64,000 nucleotides of DNA from JADFXI01 sp963784135 (GCA_963784135.1 CAWAQG010000004.1:434001-498000); one strand, 5' to 3'. Shown: positions 43,643 through 52,554, counted from the first letter of the stretch. The notes: generated by a model not told the origin, from the letters alone. A program made the numbers and translations.

Positions 43643-44116
43643 ATGAAGGCGAGGCAACTTTTGTTTGTTACATTCCATGACGAGAACTTTGATGAGGGCC
43701 TTTCATATGCTATTGACCTTGCAAAGGTGACGGACAACTGTATTTCCTTGCTGATGGTATATAAGACAAAAGAAATGGAGAAATTAGGGGAAATGATTCC
43801 AGTAGCTGCTTCGGAAGAGGCCGGTGAGCATAAAACAGCAAGAGAGATGATAAAGGAGGATTATGGGAGGAAAAACGAGAACTGTGAGGTGCTGCTGAAG
43901 CAGCTTATGGAGAAGTGCCTTCGATCAGGAGTTCCTGTGGGCATCAATACGGCGGCCACTGATGCTGTTTCCGCGATTAAGGATCTTCTTAGACAAAACA
44001 CTAATATCGACATGGTCCTTTTGGCCCCGAATATTACAAAAGCTAAGCATATTACGGCAAAGGATTTAAACAGGCTCGTAAAAACAGCCTCACGGCCGAT
44101 TGTAACCATGGCTTAA
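43643..44116 (+). CDS. USP-like (HUP-fold) hypothetical protein
   Basis: 157 aa. The start RQLLFVTFHDENFDEGLSYAIDLAK and end IDMVLLAPNITKAKHITAKD..RPIVTMA follow the strand-helix pattern of universal stress proteins, but the ATP-binding G-2X-G-9X-G(S/T) motif is missing, so it would be the non-nucleotide type. GGGAGG precedes the ATG. First gene after a sigma-54 promoter; it leads a TauE/SafE exporter operon, similar to the operon at 52-55 kb. Confidence 0.7.
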   Translation: MKARQLLFVTFHDENFDEGLSYAIDLAKVTDNCISLLMVYKTKEMEKLGEMIPVAASEEAGEHKTAREMIKEDYGRKNENCEVLLKQLMEKCLRSGVPVGINTAATDAVSAIKDLLRQNTNIDMVLLAPNITKAKHITAKDLNRLVKTASRPIVTMA

Positions 44117-44156
44117 AACGGTTACTCAGTTTAAATTTTTTAAGGAGGTAGAAGAA

Positions 44157-45203
44157 TTGAATAGGGCAAACCAGTTGACGAAGTTTTTTTTCATTGCCTC
44201 GGTTTATCTGATTTTATTGCTGGTTAGCAGTAGTGTTTTTGCGTCTGCTGAACCCGCTGGATCTCCCGGTGTGCCGTCGGCTACGGCAGCAGGCTCACAT
44301 ACCCCGGCGGTAGCGGCGCCCGAGCCTCAAACCTCAACGGCAACGGCATCCTCAGGGGTGTCCTGGTGGGTATGGCCTTTGGGCCTCTTTGTTTTTACAT
44401 TTTTTCTTGGTATTGTTGCAGTTCTTGGAGGTGTCGGAGGCGGTGTCCTCTATGTTCCGATCGTAAGTGGATTTTTCCCGTTTAATTTCGACTTTGTCAG
44501 GGCAACGGGTTTGTTGGTTGCACTGTCCACGGCGCTGGCTGCAGGACCGGGTCTTCTGAAAAGAAACCTCGCAAGTCTCAGGCTCTCTATGCCGCTGGCG
44601 CTCATAGCATCGGCCTCGTCGATAGGGGGTGCTATGGTAGGTCTTGCACTTCCGACAAATGTTGTTCAGACGCTTCTCGGCGCAACTATAATAGGGATAG
44701 TCTTTTTATTGCTTTCGGCCAGAAAATCGGACTTTCCATCTGTGCCGAAACCGGATAAACTTTCAGCTGCATTAGGAATAATGGGTGTATATCATGAAGT
44801 GTCTCTCGGCAAGGACATAGAGTGGCATGTCCATAGGACCCCTCTGGCATTATTCCTGTTTATAATAATTGGTTTTATGGCAGGGATGTTCGGTCTCGGT
44901 GCTGGATGGGCCAATGTGCCTGTATTAAATCTTCTGATGGGAGTGCCATTAAAGGTATCTGTTGCCTCGAGCGTATTTTTACTCTCAATCACAGATACAG
45001 CAGCAGCCTGGGTGTTTATAAACAAAGGTGCGGTTCTTGCTGTTATGATTGTGCCATCCGTCGCTGGAGTTATGCTCGGTTCAAGGATAGGCGTAAAAAT
45101 CCTCGCCAGGGCAAAGCCGAAAGCCATCAAGTGGATGGTTATAGCCCTTTTGTTCTTATCTGGTGTCAGAGCCTTATTAAAGGGTCTTGAAATATGGAAA
45201 TAG
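44157..45203 (+). CDS. TauE/SafE-family membrane exporter
   Basis: 348 aa, with an N-terminal signal-like segment and a Pro/Ala/Thr-rich linker (about residues 30-70), then eight or nine membrane segments. Two family half-motifs are present: GGVGGGVLYVPIVSGFFPFN and GMFGLGAGWANVPVLNLLMG. The family moves sulfite, sulfoacetate, taurine or related anions; the substrate here is unknown. TTG 44157 with AAGGAGG (44142-44148). Confidence 0.88.
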   Translation: MNRANQLTKFFFIASVYLILLLVSSSVFASAEPAGSPGVPSATAAGSHTPAVAAPEPQTSTATASSGVSWWVWPLGLFVFTFFLGIVAVLGGVGGGVLYVPIVSGFFPFNFDFVRATGLLVALSTALAAGPGLLKRNLASLRLSMPLALIASASSIGGAMVGLALPTNVVQTLLGATIIGIVFLLLSARKSDFPSVPKPDKLSAALGIMGVYHEVSLGKDIEWHVHRTPLALFLFIIIGFMAGMFGLGAGWANVPVLNLLMGVPLKVSVASSVFLLSITDTAAAWVFINKGAVLAVMIVPSVAGVMLGSRIGVKILARAKPKAIKWMVIALLFLSGVRALLKGLEIWK

Positions 45204-45212
45204 GAGGATAGT

Positions 45213-45632
45213 ATGGATAACGATAAAGCAAAGGCATCCCAGGAACAGTTAGTATATGCCGATCTTCTTGGCAAGGGTGCATTGACAGGTTTGGGTCTGC
45301 TTGTAATCACATTTATTGTTTATATAACTGGTGTGCTGCCTAACGTTGTTCCTTTTGATAAGATTCAGAGTTACTGGAAACTGAGGGTCCACGATTATAT
45401 CCATCAGGCTAATTCACCAACGGGCTGGCAATGGGTAGGTCTTCTAAATAATGGAGATATACTTAATTACATTGGTATTGTTGTGCTTGCCGGTATGACA
45501 TTGATTTGTTATCTAAGGTTAATTCCAATATTTGTCCGTAAAAAGGATACCACATATCTTGTGATAACAATAATAGAGATTGCCATACTTTTGCTCGCGG
45601 CATCAGGTATCTTAACAGCAGGAGGGCACTAA
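45213..45632 (+). CDS. DUF1634-like membrane protein
   Basis: 139 aa with three hydrophobic segments (about residues 25-45, 82-102 and 112-134). Small membrane proteins of the DUF1634 kind commonly accompany TauE/SafE exporters, and the gene lies 9 bases after one; assignment to DUF1634 is tentative. GGAGG precedes the ATG. It ends 1 base before the USP gene. Confidence 0.65.
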   Translation: MDNDKAKASQEQLVYADLLGKGALTGLGLLVITFIVYITGVLPNVVPFDKIQSYWKLRVHDYIHQANSPTGWQWVGLLNNGDILNYIGIVVLAGMTLICYLRLIPIFVRKKDTTYLVITIIEIAILLLAASGILTAGGH

Positions 45633-45633
45633 T

Positions 45634-46473
45634 ATGAGCGTTCAGATATGTTGTCCGGTAGCAAAACTCGAAAAGCTGCTTTTGGCGACCGATGGTTCCA
45701 AATTCAGCTCGGGAGCCATAAGAGAGTCAATAAACCTTGCGAAAACGTGCTCAAGCAAAGTCTATGTGGAATCGGTGATTGAGTTTAATCCGGAGTTTGA
45801 AGCCCTTGCTCCACAGCTTGTCGAAAAGGCTGAAAAAGAAACGAGGGAGCATCTGGAGGCGGTAAAGGCGAAACTGTTAAAAGAAGGTATTGACTGCGAA
45901 ATCATAGTTCATGAAGGGGAAGAACCTTTTAAGTATATCGTTAATGAAGCCGCAAAAAAAAAGGTCGGGATGATAATCCTGGGAAGACACGGCAGAACAG
46001 GTCTTAAGAGACTTTTGATGGGAAGTGTAACCGCCAGGGTTATAGGGCATGCGCCATGCAAGGTGCTGGTTGTACCCCAAACAGCCTCTGTCTCATACGG
46101 TAGGCTTCTTATAGCCACGGACGGTTCAGAGCACAGCGAAGCCGCAGCCCTTGAGGCGATTAGTATAGCAAAACGCTGCGCAAGTGATTTGATAGCTGTT
46201 TCTGTAGCAGCAACTGAAAAAAATCTTGCCGGGGCAAAAAGAAATGTCGATAAAGTGAGACAGGTTGCGGAGAAGGAAAACATAAAGGTTGAAGTTCTGA
46301 CGCCGAGAGGCAACCCTTATGAGGTGATAGTTAAGACTGCGGAGAAGAAGAAGGCAGATATTATAGTTGTCGGAAGCCACGGAAGGACCGGCATAGAAAA
46401 GTTGCTGATGGGAAGTGTGACAGAAAGGATCATCGGGCATTCCGGGTGCCCTGTGCTTGTAGTTAAGGCATAG
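45634..46473 (+). CDS. Tandem universal stress protein
   Basis: 279 aa made of two UspA domains (about residues 10-147 and 150-279). Both have the ATP-binding motif: ILGRHGRTGLKRLLMGSVTA and VVGSHGRTGIEKLLMGSVTE. Cytoplasmic nucleotide-binding stress protein; the function in detail is unknown. Last gene of the sigma-54 operon, followed by a strong terminator. Confidence 0.93.
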   Translation: MSVQICCPVAKLEKLLLATDGSKFSSGAIRESINLAKTCSSKVYVESVIEFNPEFEALAPQLVEKAEKETREHLEAVKAKLLKEGIDCEIIVHEGEEPFKYIVNEAAKKKVGMIILGRHGRTGLKRLLMGSVTARVIGHAPCKVLVVPQTASVSYGRLLIATDGSEHSEAAALEAISIAKRCASDLIAVSVAATEKNLAGAKRNVDKVRQVAEKENIKVEVLTPRGNPYEVIVKTAEKKKADIIVVGSHGRTGIEKLLMGSVTERIIGHSGCPVLVVKA

Positions 46474-46503
46474 CCTGAGAATTTTTATATACGAATAAAG
46501 AGA

Positions 46504-46528
46504 GACGGCATTTTTGCTGTCTTTTTTT
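46504..46528 (+). terminator. Intrinsic terminator of the USP/TauE operon
   Basis: GACGGCA (46504-46510), a TTTT loop, TGCTGTC (46515-46521; one G-T pair) and seven T residues. It sits between convergent genes. Confidence 0.8.
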
Positions 46529-47891
46529 ATTCGGCCTCATCCAGCCCGAACTTCTTCAGCTTTCTCCACAATGACACCCTGTCTATCCCGAGTATCTGCG
46601 CAGCGAGGGTCTTGTTTCCAGCAACTTTATTTAGGACCCAACGAATATATGTCATCTCCTGTTCTTCTAATGAAGGCATCTTGCCTTCTTTTTTCCTGAT
46701 GGTTCTTATGGTTAACTCTCTCAGGTCTTCAGGAAGATGGACCACCTCAATGGTATTTCCGTTTGCAAGTGCAACGCCCCTTGCAATAATATTCTCAAGC
46801 TCCCTTACATTTCCCGGCAGGTCGTAATTCATTAAAATGTTCATTGCATCCTGTGATATTTCGGTAATGTCCTTTTTCATCGGGGTCGCGTATTTCTTCA
46901 AAAAATAATAACTTAAAAGTGGTATGTCATCCCTTCTTTCTGAAAGTGGCGGTAAATCCAGAGATACTACATTTAATCTAAAATAAAGATCCTGTCTGAA
47001 CCGGCCGCTTTTTATTGCATCATGTATATTTCGGTTGGTTGCAGCTATAAAACGTACGTCCACCTTCAAAGGCTCTGTGCCTCCCACCCTCAGGACCTCT
47101 TTTTCCTGGATGACCCTCAAAAGTTTCACCTGCATAGAGGCCGGCATCTCCGTGATCTCGTCGAGAAACAGGGTGCCTTTCAAGGCCATCTCTATGAGAC
47201 CTCTTTTTATTTCAGTAGCGCCGGTAAAGGCGCCTTTCTCGTGGCCGAAGAGTTCATTGGACAGCAGTTCTTCTGTGAAGGCCCCGCAATTGACAGCAAA
47301 GAAAGGTTTTTCTGCTCGATTGCTGTTAAAATGGATGTACCTTGCCAACATATCCTTGCCCGTACCGCTTTCGCCGGTCACAAGGACGTTGCAATCGGTG
47401 GGCGCTATCTGGCGTGCCGTTTCAAGCAGCCGCTGCATTGACAGGTCCTGGGTAATGATCTTGACTTTGCCCTGATAAGTTTCGAGCTGCTCCCTGAGCT
47501 GCATATTCTCCCGCTTCAAAAGGACTTTTTCAAAGGCCTCTTTCACGACCTGCCGTACCTCGTCAAGCTTGAACGGTTTTGCTATATAATAAAAAGCTCC
47601 ATGCTTCATAGTGTCCACAGCTGATTGCAGCGTTGCATAGCCGGTGATCATAATTACCTCGGTATCGGGATAGAGTTCCCTGCATCGTTTCAGTATTTGC
47701 ATTCCGTCGACTTTTTCCATCTTCAAATCAGTAAGCACGACATCAAAATGATGTTCGTCGAGCAGCTTGAGCGCGTTTTGCCCGCTTTGGGTGCCGGTGA
47801 CGTCGCACCCTTCCTTTTTCATTATGTGCTCAAGGTTATTAAGTGCTATCTTTTCATCGTCAATGATCAGAATTTTTGCCTTGTTCTGCAC
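46527..47891 (-). CDS. NtrC-family sigma-54-dependent response regulator
   Basis: About 454 aa. Receiver (KILIIDDEKIALNNLEHIMK, phospho-Asp in FDVVLTDLKMEKVDG, Lys in YIAKPFKLDEV), AAA+ with Walker A GESGTGKD and GAFTGA in GHEKGAFTGATEI, and a Fis-type HTH (AGNKTLAAQILGIDRVSLWRK). GTG 47891 is chosen because GAGGAG lies 8 bases upstream; the frame runs on to 48002 inside the kinase gene. It follows its kinase by 13 bases. The two sigma-54 promoters on either side (43588 and 49631) are its most likely targets. Confidence 0.94.
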   Translation of the reverse strand: MQNKAKILIIDDEKIALNNLEHIMKKEGCDVTGTQSGQNALKLLDEHHFDVVLTDLKMEKVDGMQILKRCRELYPDTEVIMITGYATLQSAVDTMKHGAFYYIAKPFKLDEVRQVVKEAFEKVLLKRENMQLREQLETYQGKVKIITQDLSMQRLLETARQIAPTDCNVLVTGESGTGKDMLARYIHFNSNRAEKPFFAVNCGAFTEELLSNELFGHEKGAFTGATEIKRGLIEMALKGTLFLDEITEMPASMQVKLLRVIQEKEVLRVGGTEPLKVDVRFIAATNRNIHDAIKSGRFRQDLYFRLNVVSLDLPPLSERRDDIPLLSYYFLKKYATPMKKDITEISQDAMNILMNYDLPGNVRELENIIARGVALANGNTIEVVHLPEDLRELTIRTIRKKEGKMPSLEEQEMTYIRWVLNKVAGNKTLAAQILGIDRVSLWRKLKKFGLDEAE

Positions 47892-47904
47892 TGTTATTGC
47901 TCCT

Positions 47905-49407
47905 CTATAAGGGTCTGTTCTCTTTAGGTAACGGCAGGCGTATAATGAAAGTGGTGCCCACTCCTGCCCGGCTATCGACCGCAATGCAACCGTCGTGTTC
48001 ATCTATAATTTCATGAACGATAGACAACCCGAGCCCTGAGCCCTGTCCTACCTCCTTTGTAGTAAAAAAAGGATCGAATATCCTGGGAAGTATTTCGTCG
48101 GTAATTCCTGTTCCGGTATCGCGTATCTCGATGTCCACGGTCTCTTCTTCCAGAGAACATTGACCGCGGTATTTCAAATAGTTGTATATTTCACTCTCGT
48201 CCCCTCCTGAATTGCCGATTCCGCTCCGGCGCTGCGCCCTGATATATATTCCCCCTTCTTCAGAAATGGCTTGTAGTGCATTCCTGATTAAATTCAGGAA
48301 GGCCTGCTGGATACGCTGTTTGTCTGCGTAGATTACGATGTCGTCAGGTATGTTGACGGCAATCTCGACTTTCGCGGGCACCTGTCCTTTCACAAAGAGT
48401 GTTGTTTCTTCTATCAGACCCTTAAGCGGGAGCGCTTCTTTTTTAAAGTCTTTGTTCCTCGAGAACTCCAGTAATGATCTGACAATGTTGCGTGCCCTGT
48501 CGGTCTGATCGTCGATTTGTGAAAGGAGTTCTTTTTTATAATCTATGTCGTCAGTTTCGATCTCTTCGGACAAAATCTGAGATGAAGAATAGATGTTGGA
48601 CAAGGGATTGTTAAGCTCATGCGCCACTCCTGAAAGCAGCGTTCCAAGGGATGCAAGTTTTTCAGTCTGGACAAGATGTTTTTGCCTTACCTCAAGTTCC
48701 CCGAGCATTCTGTTAAATGCATTTGTGAAAGAAACGATCTCTCTGTCTCTGGAATCGATCTCCACTTTCTCGAGCGTTCCTTCTGCTATCAGTTTCATCC
48801 TGTTTTCAAGGGATTTAAGGGGTTTTACCACCATTTTCGCCAGAATCTGGCCGATAACAATCCCTATGAAAGAGAGGACGGCAATTGAAATGACGAGATT
48901 TCTCATAGTCTCTTTGAGGAATAACTGAAACTTCTTCCATTCAAATTTTGAAACATTCTCGGCCGTGGTCACTATCACTTTGCCGTTTTCCTTTATCATC
49001 ATCTCCAAAAGTTGTTTATTTATACTGTTTTGTTTCTTAGACGCATAAAACTTTACCATCAGTTCTTTGTATTTTTTGAGTGCGTTTTTCATGTCGTAAA
49101 GCTGCTGATAACCTTCGTCCGTTCCGTATTTTTCCACATTGCTGTCAAGAATATCCTGGGCCTGCTTTATATATTTGCAATTTTCATTAAAGTCCGAATC
49201 TTGACCGTAAAGAAAAAAATTCTTCTCGAACCTTCTTATCTCAAGCGTGGTATCGAAAAGTGTAGATGTTCCCTCCCAAAAAATTATCTTTTTCTCCGTT
49301 AATCGAAGGGTAAAAAATGCAACTGCGGATAGGCCGATGGTCACTACAATTCCGATATAATAAGCGAACATAATTTTTTGTCTTATGCTGACCCGATATT
49401 CAAACAT
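47905..49407 (-). CDS. Membrane sensor histidine kinase (HBM-like sensor, HAMP)
   Basis: 500 aa. Membrane segments near residues 13-32 and 170-192, a helical sensor domain with LEIRRFEKNFFLYGQ, HAMP (VVKPLKSLENRMKLIAEGTL), phospho-His in LSGVAHELNNPLSN, HATPase with NLIRNALQAI, IRDTGTGI and GSGLGLSIVHEI. Partner of the NtrC-type regulator downstream. It is transcribed away from the REC-Lon operon. The REC domain of that Lon protein is much like the receiver of the kinase's own regulator, so cross-phosphorylation is plausible. Confidence 0.93.
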   Translation of the reverse strand: MFEYRVSIRQKIMFAYYIGIVVTIGLSAVAFFTLRLTEKKIIFWEGTSTLFDTTLEIRRFEKNFFLYGQDSDFNENCKYIKQAQDILDSNVEKYGTDEGYQQLYDMKNALKKYKELMVKFYASKKQNSINKQLLEMMIKENGKVIVTTAENVSKFEWKKFQLFLKETMRNLVISIAVLSFIGIVIGQILAKMVVKPLKSLENRMKLIAEGTLEKVEIDSRDREIVSFTNAFNRMLGELEVRQKHLVQTEKLASLGTLLSGVAHELNNPLSNIYSSSQILSEEIETDDIDYKKELLSQIDDQTDRARNIVRSLLEFSRNKDFKKEALPLKGLIEETTLFVKGQVPAKVEIAVNIPDDIVIYADKQRIQQAFLNLIRNALQAISEEGGIYIRAQRRSGIGNSGGDESEIYNYLKYRGQCSLEEETVDIEIRDTGTGITDEILPRIFDPFFTTKEVGQGSGLGLSIVHEIIDEHDGCIAVDSRAGVGTTFIIRLPLPKENRPL

Positions 49408-49628
49408 GCTTTATTTTACGAACTACTATTGCAAAAAGCAATACCATAAATCTTATTGCAACGCCTGTCCATAATCGACAAGTAATTCTTATTTCTCAGT
49501 AGGTTTTGCATTATTGCATCCAAAAATACATTTCGATGTTGCATTTTGAATCAAATAAGATTTTTAATAAGACATACCGAAAAGCTAAAAAATATAGTTA
49601 AAGCAATTAGTTATAAGAATAAGGACAT

Positions 49629-49646
49629 CTGGCATGAAAGATGCTA
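49629..49646 (+). promoter_or_regulatory. Sigma-54 (-24/-12) promoter of the REC-Lon operon
   Basis: TGGCATGAAAGATGCTA: GG at 49631-49632 and GC at 49643-49644 with 10-base spacing. It lies about 37 bases before the small gene at 49682, as the sigma-54 site at 43588 does before its operon. Confidence 0.72.
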
Positions 49647-49681
49647 ATATAATTATATAACGATAAAAGGAGGTATGCAAG

Positions 49682-49861
49682 ATGAAAGGTTTATTTAAGA
49701 AATGGGAAGGGATATTTGCAGCGGCGGCCTTTGCTGAGGCGGGAGAACACGACATGGCAAAGGAAATTCTAAGGGAAGAAGAGAGACCCCGTAATGAGTA
49801 CCATATATCGCCTACCACCAGGCCGTCCAATGAGTTAAGGGCACCCGGGATAAAAAGATAA
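49682..49861 (+). CDS. 59-residue protein with an AEAG N-terminal motif
   Basis: Small protein, no database family recalled. AAAAGGAGG precedes the ATG. Residues 14-32 read AAAFAEAGEHDMAKEILRE; the USP-like protein at 52012 has AAALAEAGESETAREILRD at the same place, after a similar basic/aromatic start (MKGLFKKWEGIF, MKRFIKKFEDIM). The shared part is probably an amphipathic helix and could be a binding or targeting tag. The second half (RPRNEYHISPTTRPSNELRA) looks unstructured. It directly follows a sigma-54 promoter and precedes REC-Lon, so it may be a substrate or adaptor; this is speculation. Confidence 0.75.
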   Translation: MKGLFKKWEGIFAAAAFAEAGEHDMAKEILREEERPRNEYHISPTTRPSNELRAPGIKR

Positions 49862-49889
49862 TGTGGCATGCCGTTTGAAGGGGCCATGT

Positions 49890-49927
49890 ACTGATAAAAT
49901 AGAAATAATTATTTCTGTTTTATCAGT
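49890..49927 (+). promoter_or_regulatory. AT-rich hairpin between the small gene and REC-Lon
   Basis: ACTGATAAAATAGAAAT pairs with ATTTCTGTTTTATCAGT around AATT (one mismatch). It may be a partial terminator or processing site setting the ratio of the small protein to the protease. Confidence 0.5.
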
Positions 49928-50004
49928 ATTATTTCTGTTCTTCTGATAATTATGAAGCGTACTGTTGCGAACGGGTAGAGGAGATATATTAAATAGGATT
50001 GAGT

Positions 50005-52005
50005 ATGAATATCTTTAAGAAATCAGCTGAAAGATTACAGAGTGCGACGATAGAGGAGTCACGGCAAAGCATTATCTCAGCCAAGATGCCACCCCATATC
50101 GAGCAGATCGCCGACAAGGAACTCGAAATGCTGTCCAAAATGAGCGCCAATATTGCGGAATATGCGATAGGGCTTAACTATGTCAACTATCTTACCGGCC
50201 TTCCCTGGAACAAGAAGACAAAAGATAATCTTGATCTAAAAAGGGCGGAGAGTATTTTAAATGAAAGACATTATGGTCTGCATGAGGTTAAGGAGAGAAT
50301 CATCGAGCGTCTGGCTGTAAAGATATTTGTTACGAATAAAAAACCCCGTATACTGGTTGTGGATGACGAAGATATTGTAAAGAAAAATTTGGAGCACATA
50401 CTGAAGAAAGAAGGTTATATTGTTGTCACTGCAGACAGTGGCGAAGAGGCCATTGAAAAATTAGACGCCAATGTTTTTGACGTAGTAATGACCGATCTCA
50501 AGATGAAGAACCTCAACGGCATTGGCGTCCTCGAAAAGGCGAAGATCAAGTATCCCGACACTCAGATCATTATGCTTACAGCTTATGCTACTGTTGACAG
50601 CGCCGTTGAGGCCATAAAAAGGGGCGCGTTCCATTATATTTCGAAGCCCTTTCAGCTTGATGAGGTGCGTTCAACCATCAAACTGGCTATAGAAAAAAAA
50701 TTATCTCTCCTCTGCACAAAAGGTTCTGTCCTCTGTTTAGCAGGCCCACCAGGGACTGGAAAGACCTCACTGGGTAAATCTATCGCGGAGGCCCTCGGAA
50801 GAAAATTTGTTAGGATTTCTCTGGGGGGAATGAAAGACGAGGCCGAGATCAGAGGGCATAGGCGGACATATGCAGGCGCAATGCCGGGGCGAATTATTGA
50901 GGAAATCCGCCGATCCGGGTCTGTCAATCCTGTCGTTATGATGGATGAGATAGATAAAATAGGTCAGGATTTTAAGGGCGACCCGGAGTCCGCCCTGCTG
51001 GAAGTACTTGATCCCGAGCAAAACCATAGTTTTGTCGACCATTATCTCGATGTGCCTTTTGACCTCTCAAGTGTCATGTTCATTGTAACGGCGAATATTG
51101 CCGATAATATTCAGAGGCCTCTCAGAGATCGCATGGAGGTCATAGAATTATCGGGCTATACAGAAGCTGAAAAAGTGCAGATAGCCTTGCGGCATCTGAT
51201 TCCGAAGCAGGTCTCCAAACAGGGCATTTCAGACTATCAGCCGGAATTTACCGTGAATGCCATATTAAAGATCATCCGGGAATACACCAGGGAGGCCGGA
51301 ATAAGAGAGCTTGAAAGACAGATTGCAAATGTTTGCCGGAAGATAGCTACCGGGTTTGTGCGCCGGGAGGAAGTTGTTCGAAATGTTGAAGTGACACCGG
51401 ACCTCATAGAAAGATATTTCGGACCGAGAAAATACTACAGCGAGATTGCAGACGCAAAGAACGAGGTCGGCGTTTCGACGGGTCTGGTATGGACTGAAAC
51501 AGGAGGAGATATCATTTTTGTAGAGGCGGTAAAGATGAAGGGAAATAAACAGCTTATCCTGACCGGATCTCTTGGAAACGTAATGTGTGAATCCGCCCAG
51601 GCCGCCTTAAGTTATGTAAGGAGCAATGCTTCATTGTTCAATATCCAGGAGGATTTCTTTGACAACCATGACATTCATGTCCACGTTCCCGCCGGAGCCG
51701 TTCCAAAAGACGGGCCTTCCGCCGGCGCTACAATTGCAATTGCCCTGATTTCACTTTTAACGGGACGTCCTGCCAGAAGGGATGTGGCTGTTTCCGGGGA
51801 ATTGACCCTGAGTGGAAGGATCCTGCCTATCGGTGGGGTGAAGGAAAAGCTGCTGGCTGCTCGGCGTGCGGGAGTGAATGTTGCAGTGCTGCCGTTCAAG
51901 AATCAGGTAGATGTGAAAACTCTTCATGAGGATGTTAAAAGGGGATTGGAAATCTGTTTTGCGGACACAATTGAGGGAATTGTTGATATGGTATTGATCA
52001 GGTAA
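50005..52005 (+). CDS. lon: Lon-type AAA+ protease with an embedded response-regulator receiver domain
   Basis: About 666 aa. The large N-terminal Lon substrate domain is missing. Residues 1-112 match only the helical segment that precedes the ATPase (ANIAEYAIGLNYVNYLTGLP, HYGLHEVKERIIERLAV). Residues 114-232 are a complete receiver: VVDDED pocket, phospho-Asp164 in VVMTDLKMKN, Thr in MLTAYA, Lys in YISKPF. Then AAA+ with Walker A GPPGTGKT (247-254), the Lon-specific SLGGMKDEAEIRGHRRTYAG and Walker B VVMMDEIDKI, and the S16 protease with catalytic Ser572 (KDGPSAGA) and Lys615 (VKEKLL), 43 apart as in Escherichia coli Lon. Phosphorylation may switch proteolysis. ATG 50005 is preferred to TTG 49999. 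Confidence 0.95.
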   Translation: MNIFKKSAERLQSATIEESRQSIISAKMPPHIEQIADKELEMLSKMSANIAEYAIGLNYVNYLTGLPWNKKTKDNLDLKRAESILNERHYGLHEVKERIIERLAVKIFVTNKKPRILVVDDEDIVKKNLEHILKKEGYIVVTADSGEEAIEKLDANVFDVVMTDLKMKNLNGIGVLEKAKIKYPDTQIIMLTAYATVDSAVEAIKRGAFHYISKPFQLDEVRSTIKLAIEKKLSLLCTKGSVLCLAGPPGTGKTSLGKSIAEALGRKFVRISLGGMKDEAEIRGHRRTYAGAMPGRIIEEIRRSGSVNPVVMMDEIDKIGQDFKGDPESALLEVLDPEQNHSFVDHYLDVPFDLSSVMFIVTANIADNIQRPLRDRMEVIELSGYTEAEKVQIALRHLIPKQVSKQGISDYQPEFTVNAILKIIREYTREAGIRELERQIANVCRKIATGFVRREEVVRNVEVTPDLIERYFGPRKYYSEIADAKNEVGVSTGLVWTETGGDIIFVEAVKMKGNKQLILTGSLGNVMCESAQAALSYVRSNASLFNIQEDFFDNHDIHVHVPAGAVPKDGPSAGATIAIALISLLTGRPARRDVAVSGELTLSGRILPIGGVKEKLLAARRAGVNVAVLPFKNQVDVKTLHEDVKRGLEICFADTIEGIVDMVLIR

Positions 52006-52011
52006 GCGATT

Positions 52012-52485
52012 ATGAAACGGTTTATAAAAAAGTTTGAAGATATAATGGCGGCGGCTGCCTTGGCAGAAGCCGGAGAGTCCGAAACTGCCCGGGAAATACT
52101 TAGGGATGGGAGGAAGATCTTGCTGGCGATAAAGGAAGGACGTTTCGATAAAAAGGTACTTAGGTACGCTTTGAACATGTGTAAAAGGGTTGTTGCAAAT
52201 CTTGATATTCTGTACATATCATCGACTAATGAATTGGAACCAATGCTTAAACAGTTTCTCCCGGAATTTGAAAAAGAAGGGATTGATTACAATTTGATTC
52301 GGAAGGGGGGTGCTTTGGAAAAGGAGATTAAAAAGTATGCGGATTCCCACTACGGGATCATCTTTGCAATTATCGAATCTCCGGATAGTTCGTTACATAG
52401 GGATAATAAAGTAAGAAACAGAGGGTTCCCTGAGTTATCGTGGGATCTGGCTTGCCCCCTCGTGGTGGTGACGGAGAACCATTAG
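52012..52485 (+). CDS. USP-like protein with an AEAG N-terminal helix
   Basis: 157 aa. An N-terminal helical extension (residues 1-36) is homologous to the 59-residue protein at 49682. It is followed by a HUP/USP-like domain (KKVLRYALNMCKRVVANLDILYIS, then a variable region and CPLVVVTENH) without the G-2X-G-9X-G ATP motif. Six bases after lon. An association with the REC-Lon protease, as adaptor or substrate, is suggested only by position. Confidence 0.75.
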   Translation: MKRFIKKFEDIMAAAALAEAGESETAREILRDGRKILLAIKEGRFDKKVLRYALNMCKRVVANLDILYISSTNELEPMLKQFLPEFEKEGIDYNLIRKGGALEKEIKKYADSHYGIIFAIIESPDSSLHRDNKVRNRGFPELSWDLACPLVVVTENH

Positions 52486-52554
52486 GCCGGAATCGTGATT
52501 GAAGCAAGACGTTGCCGATAATAAAATAAATTGAGTCTGGAGGAGAGTCAAGTA

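Noticed and set aside
47892..48002. N-terminal extension of the NtrC-type regulator
   Set aside because: Lies inside the kinase gene; a good GAGGAG supports GTG 47891 and the receiver starts there.
49585..49887. 100-codon minus-strand ORF
   Set aside because: Opposite the 59-aa gene, which has a ribosome binding site, a promoter and a homologous N-terminus.
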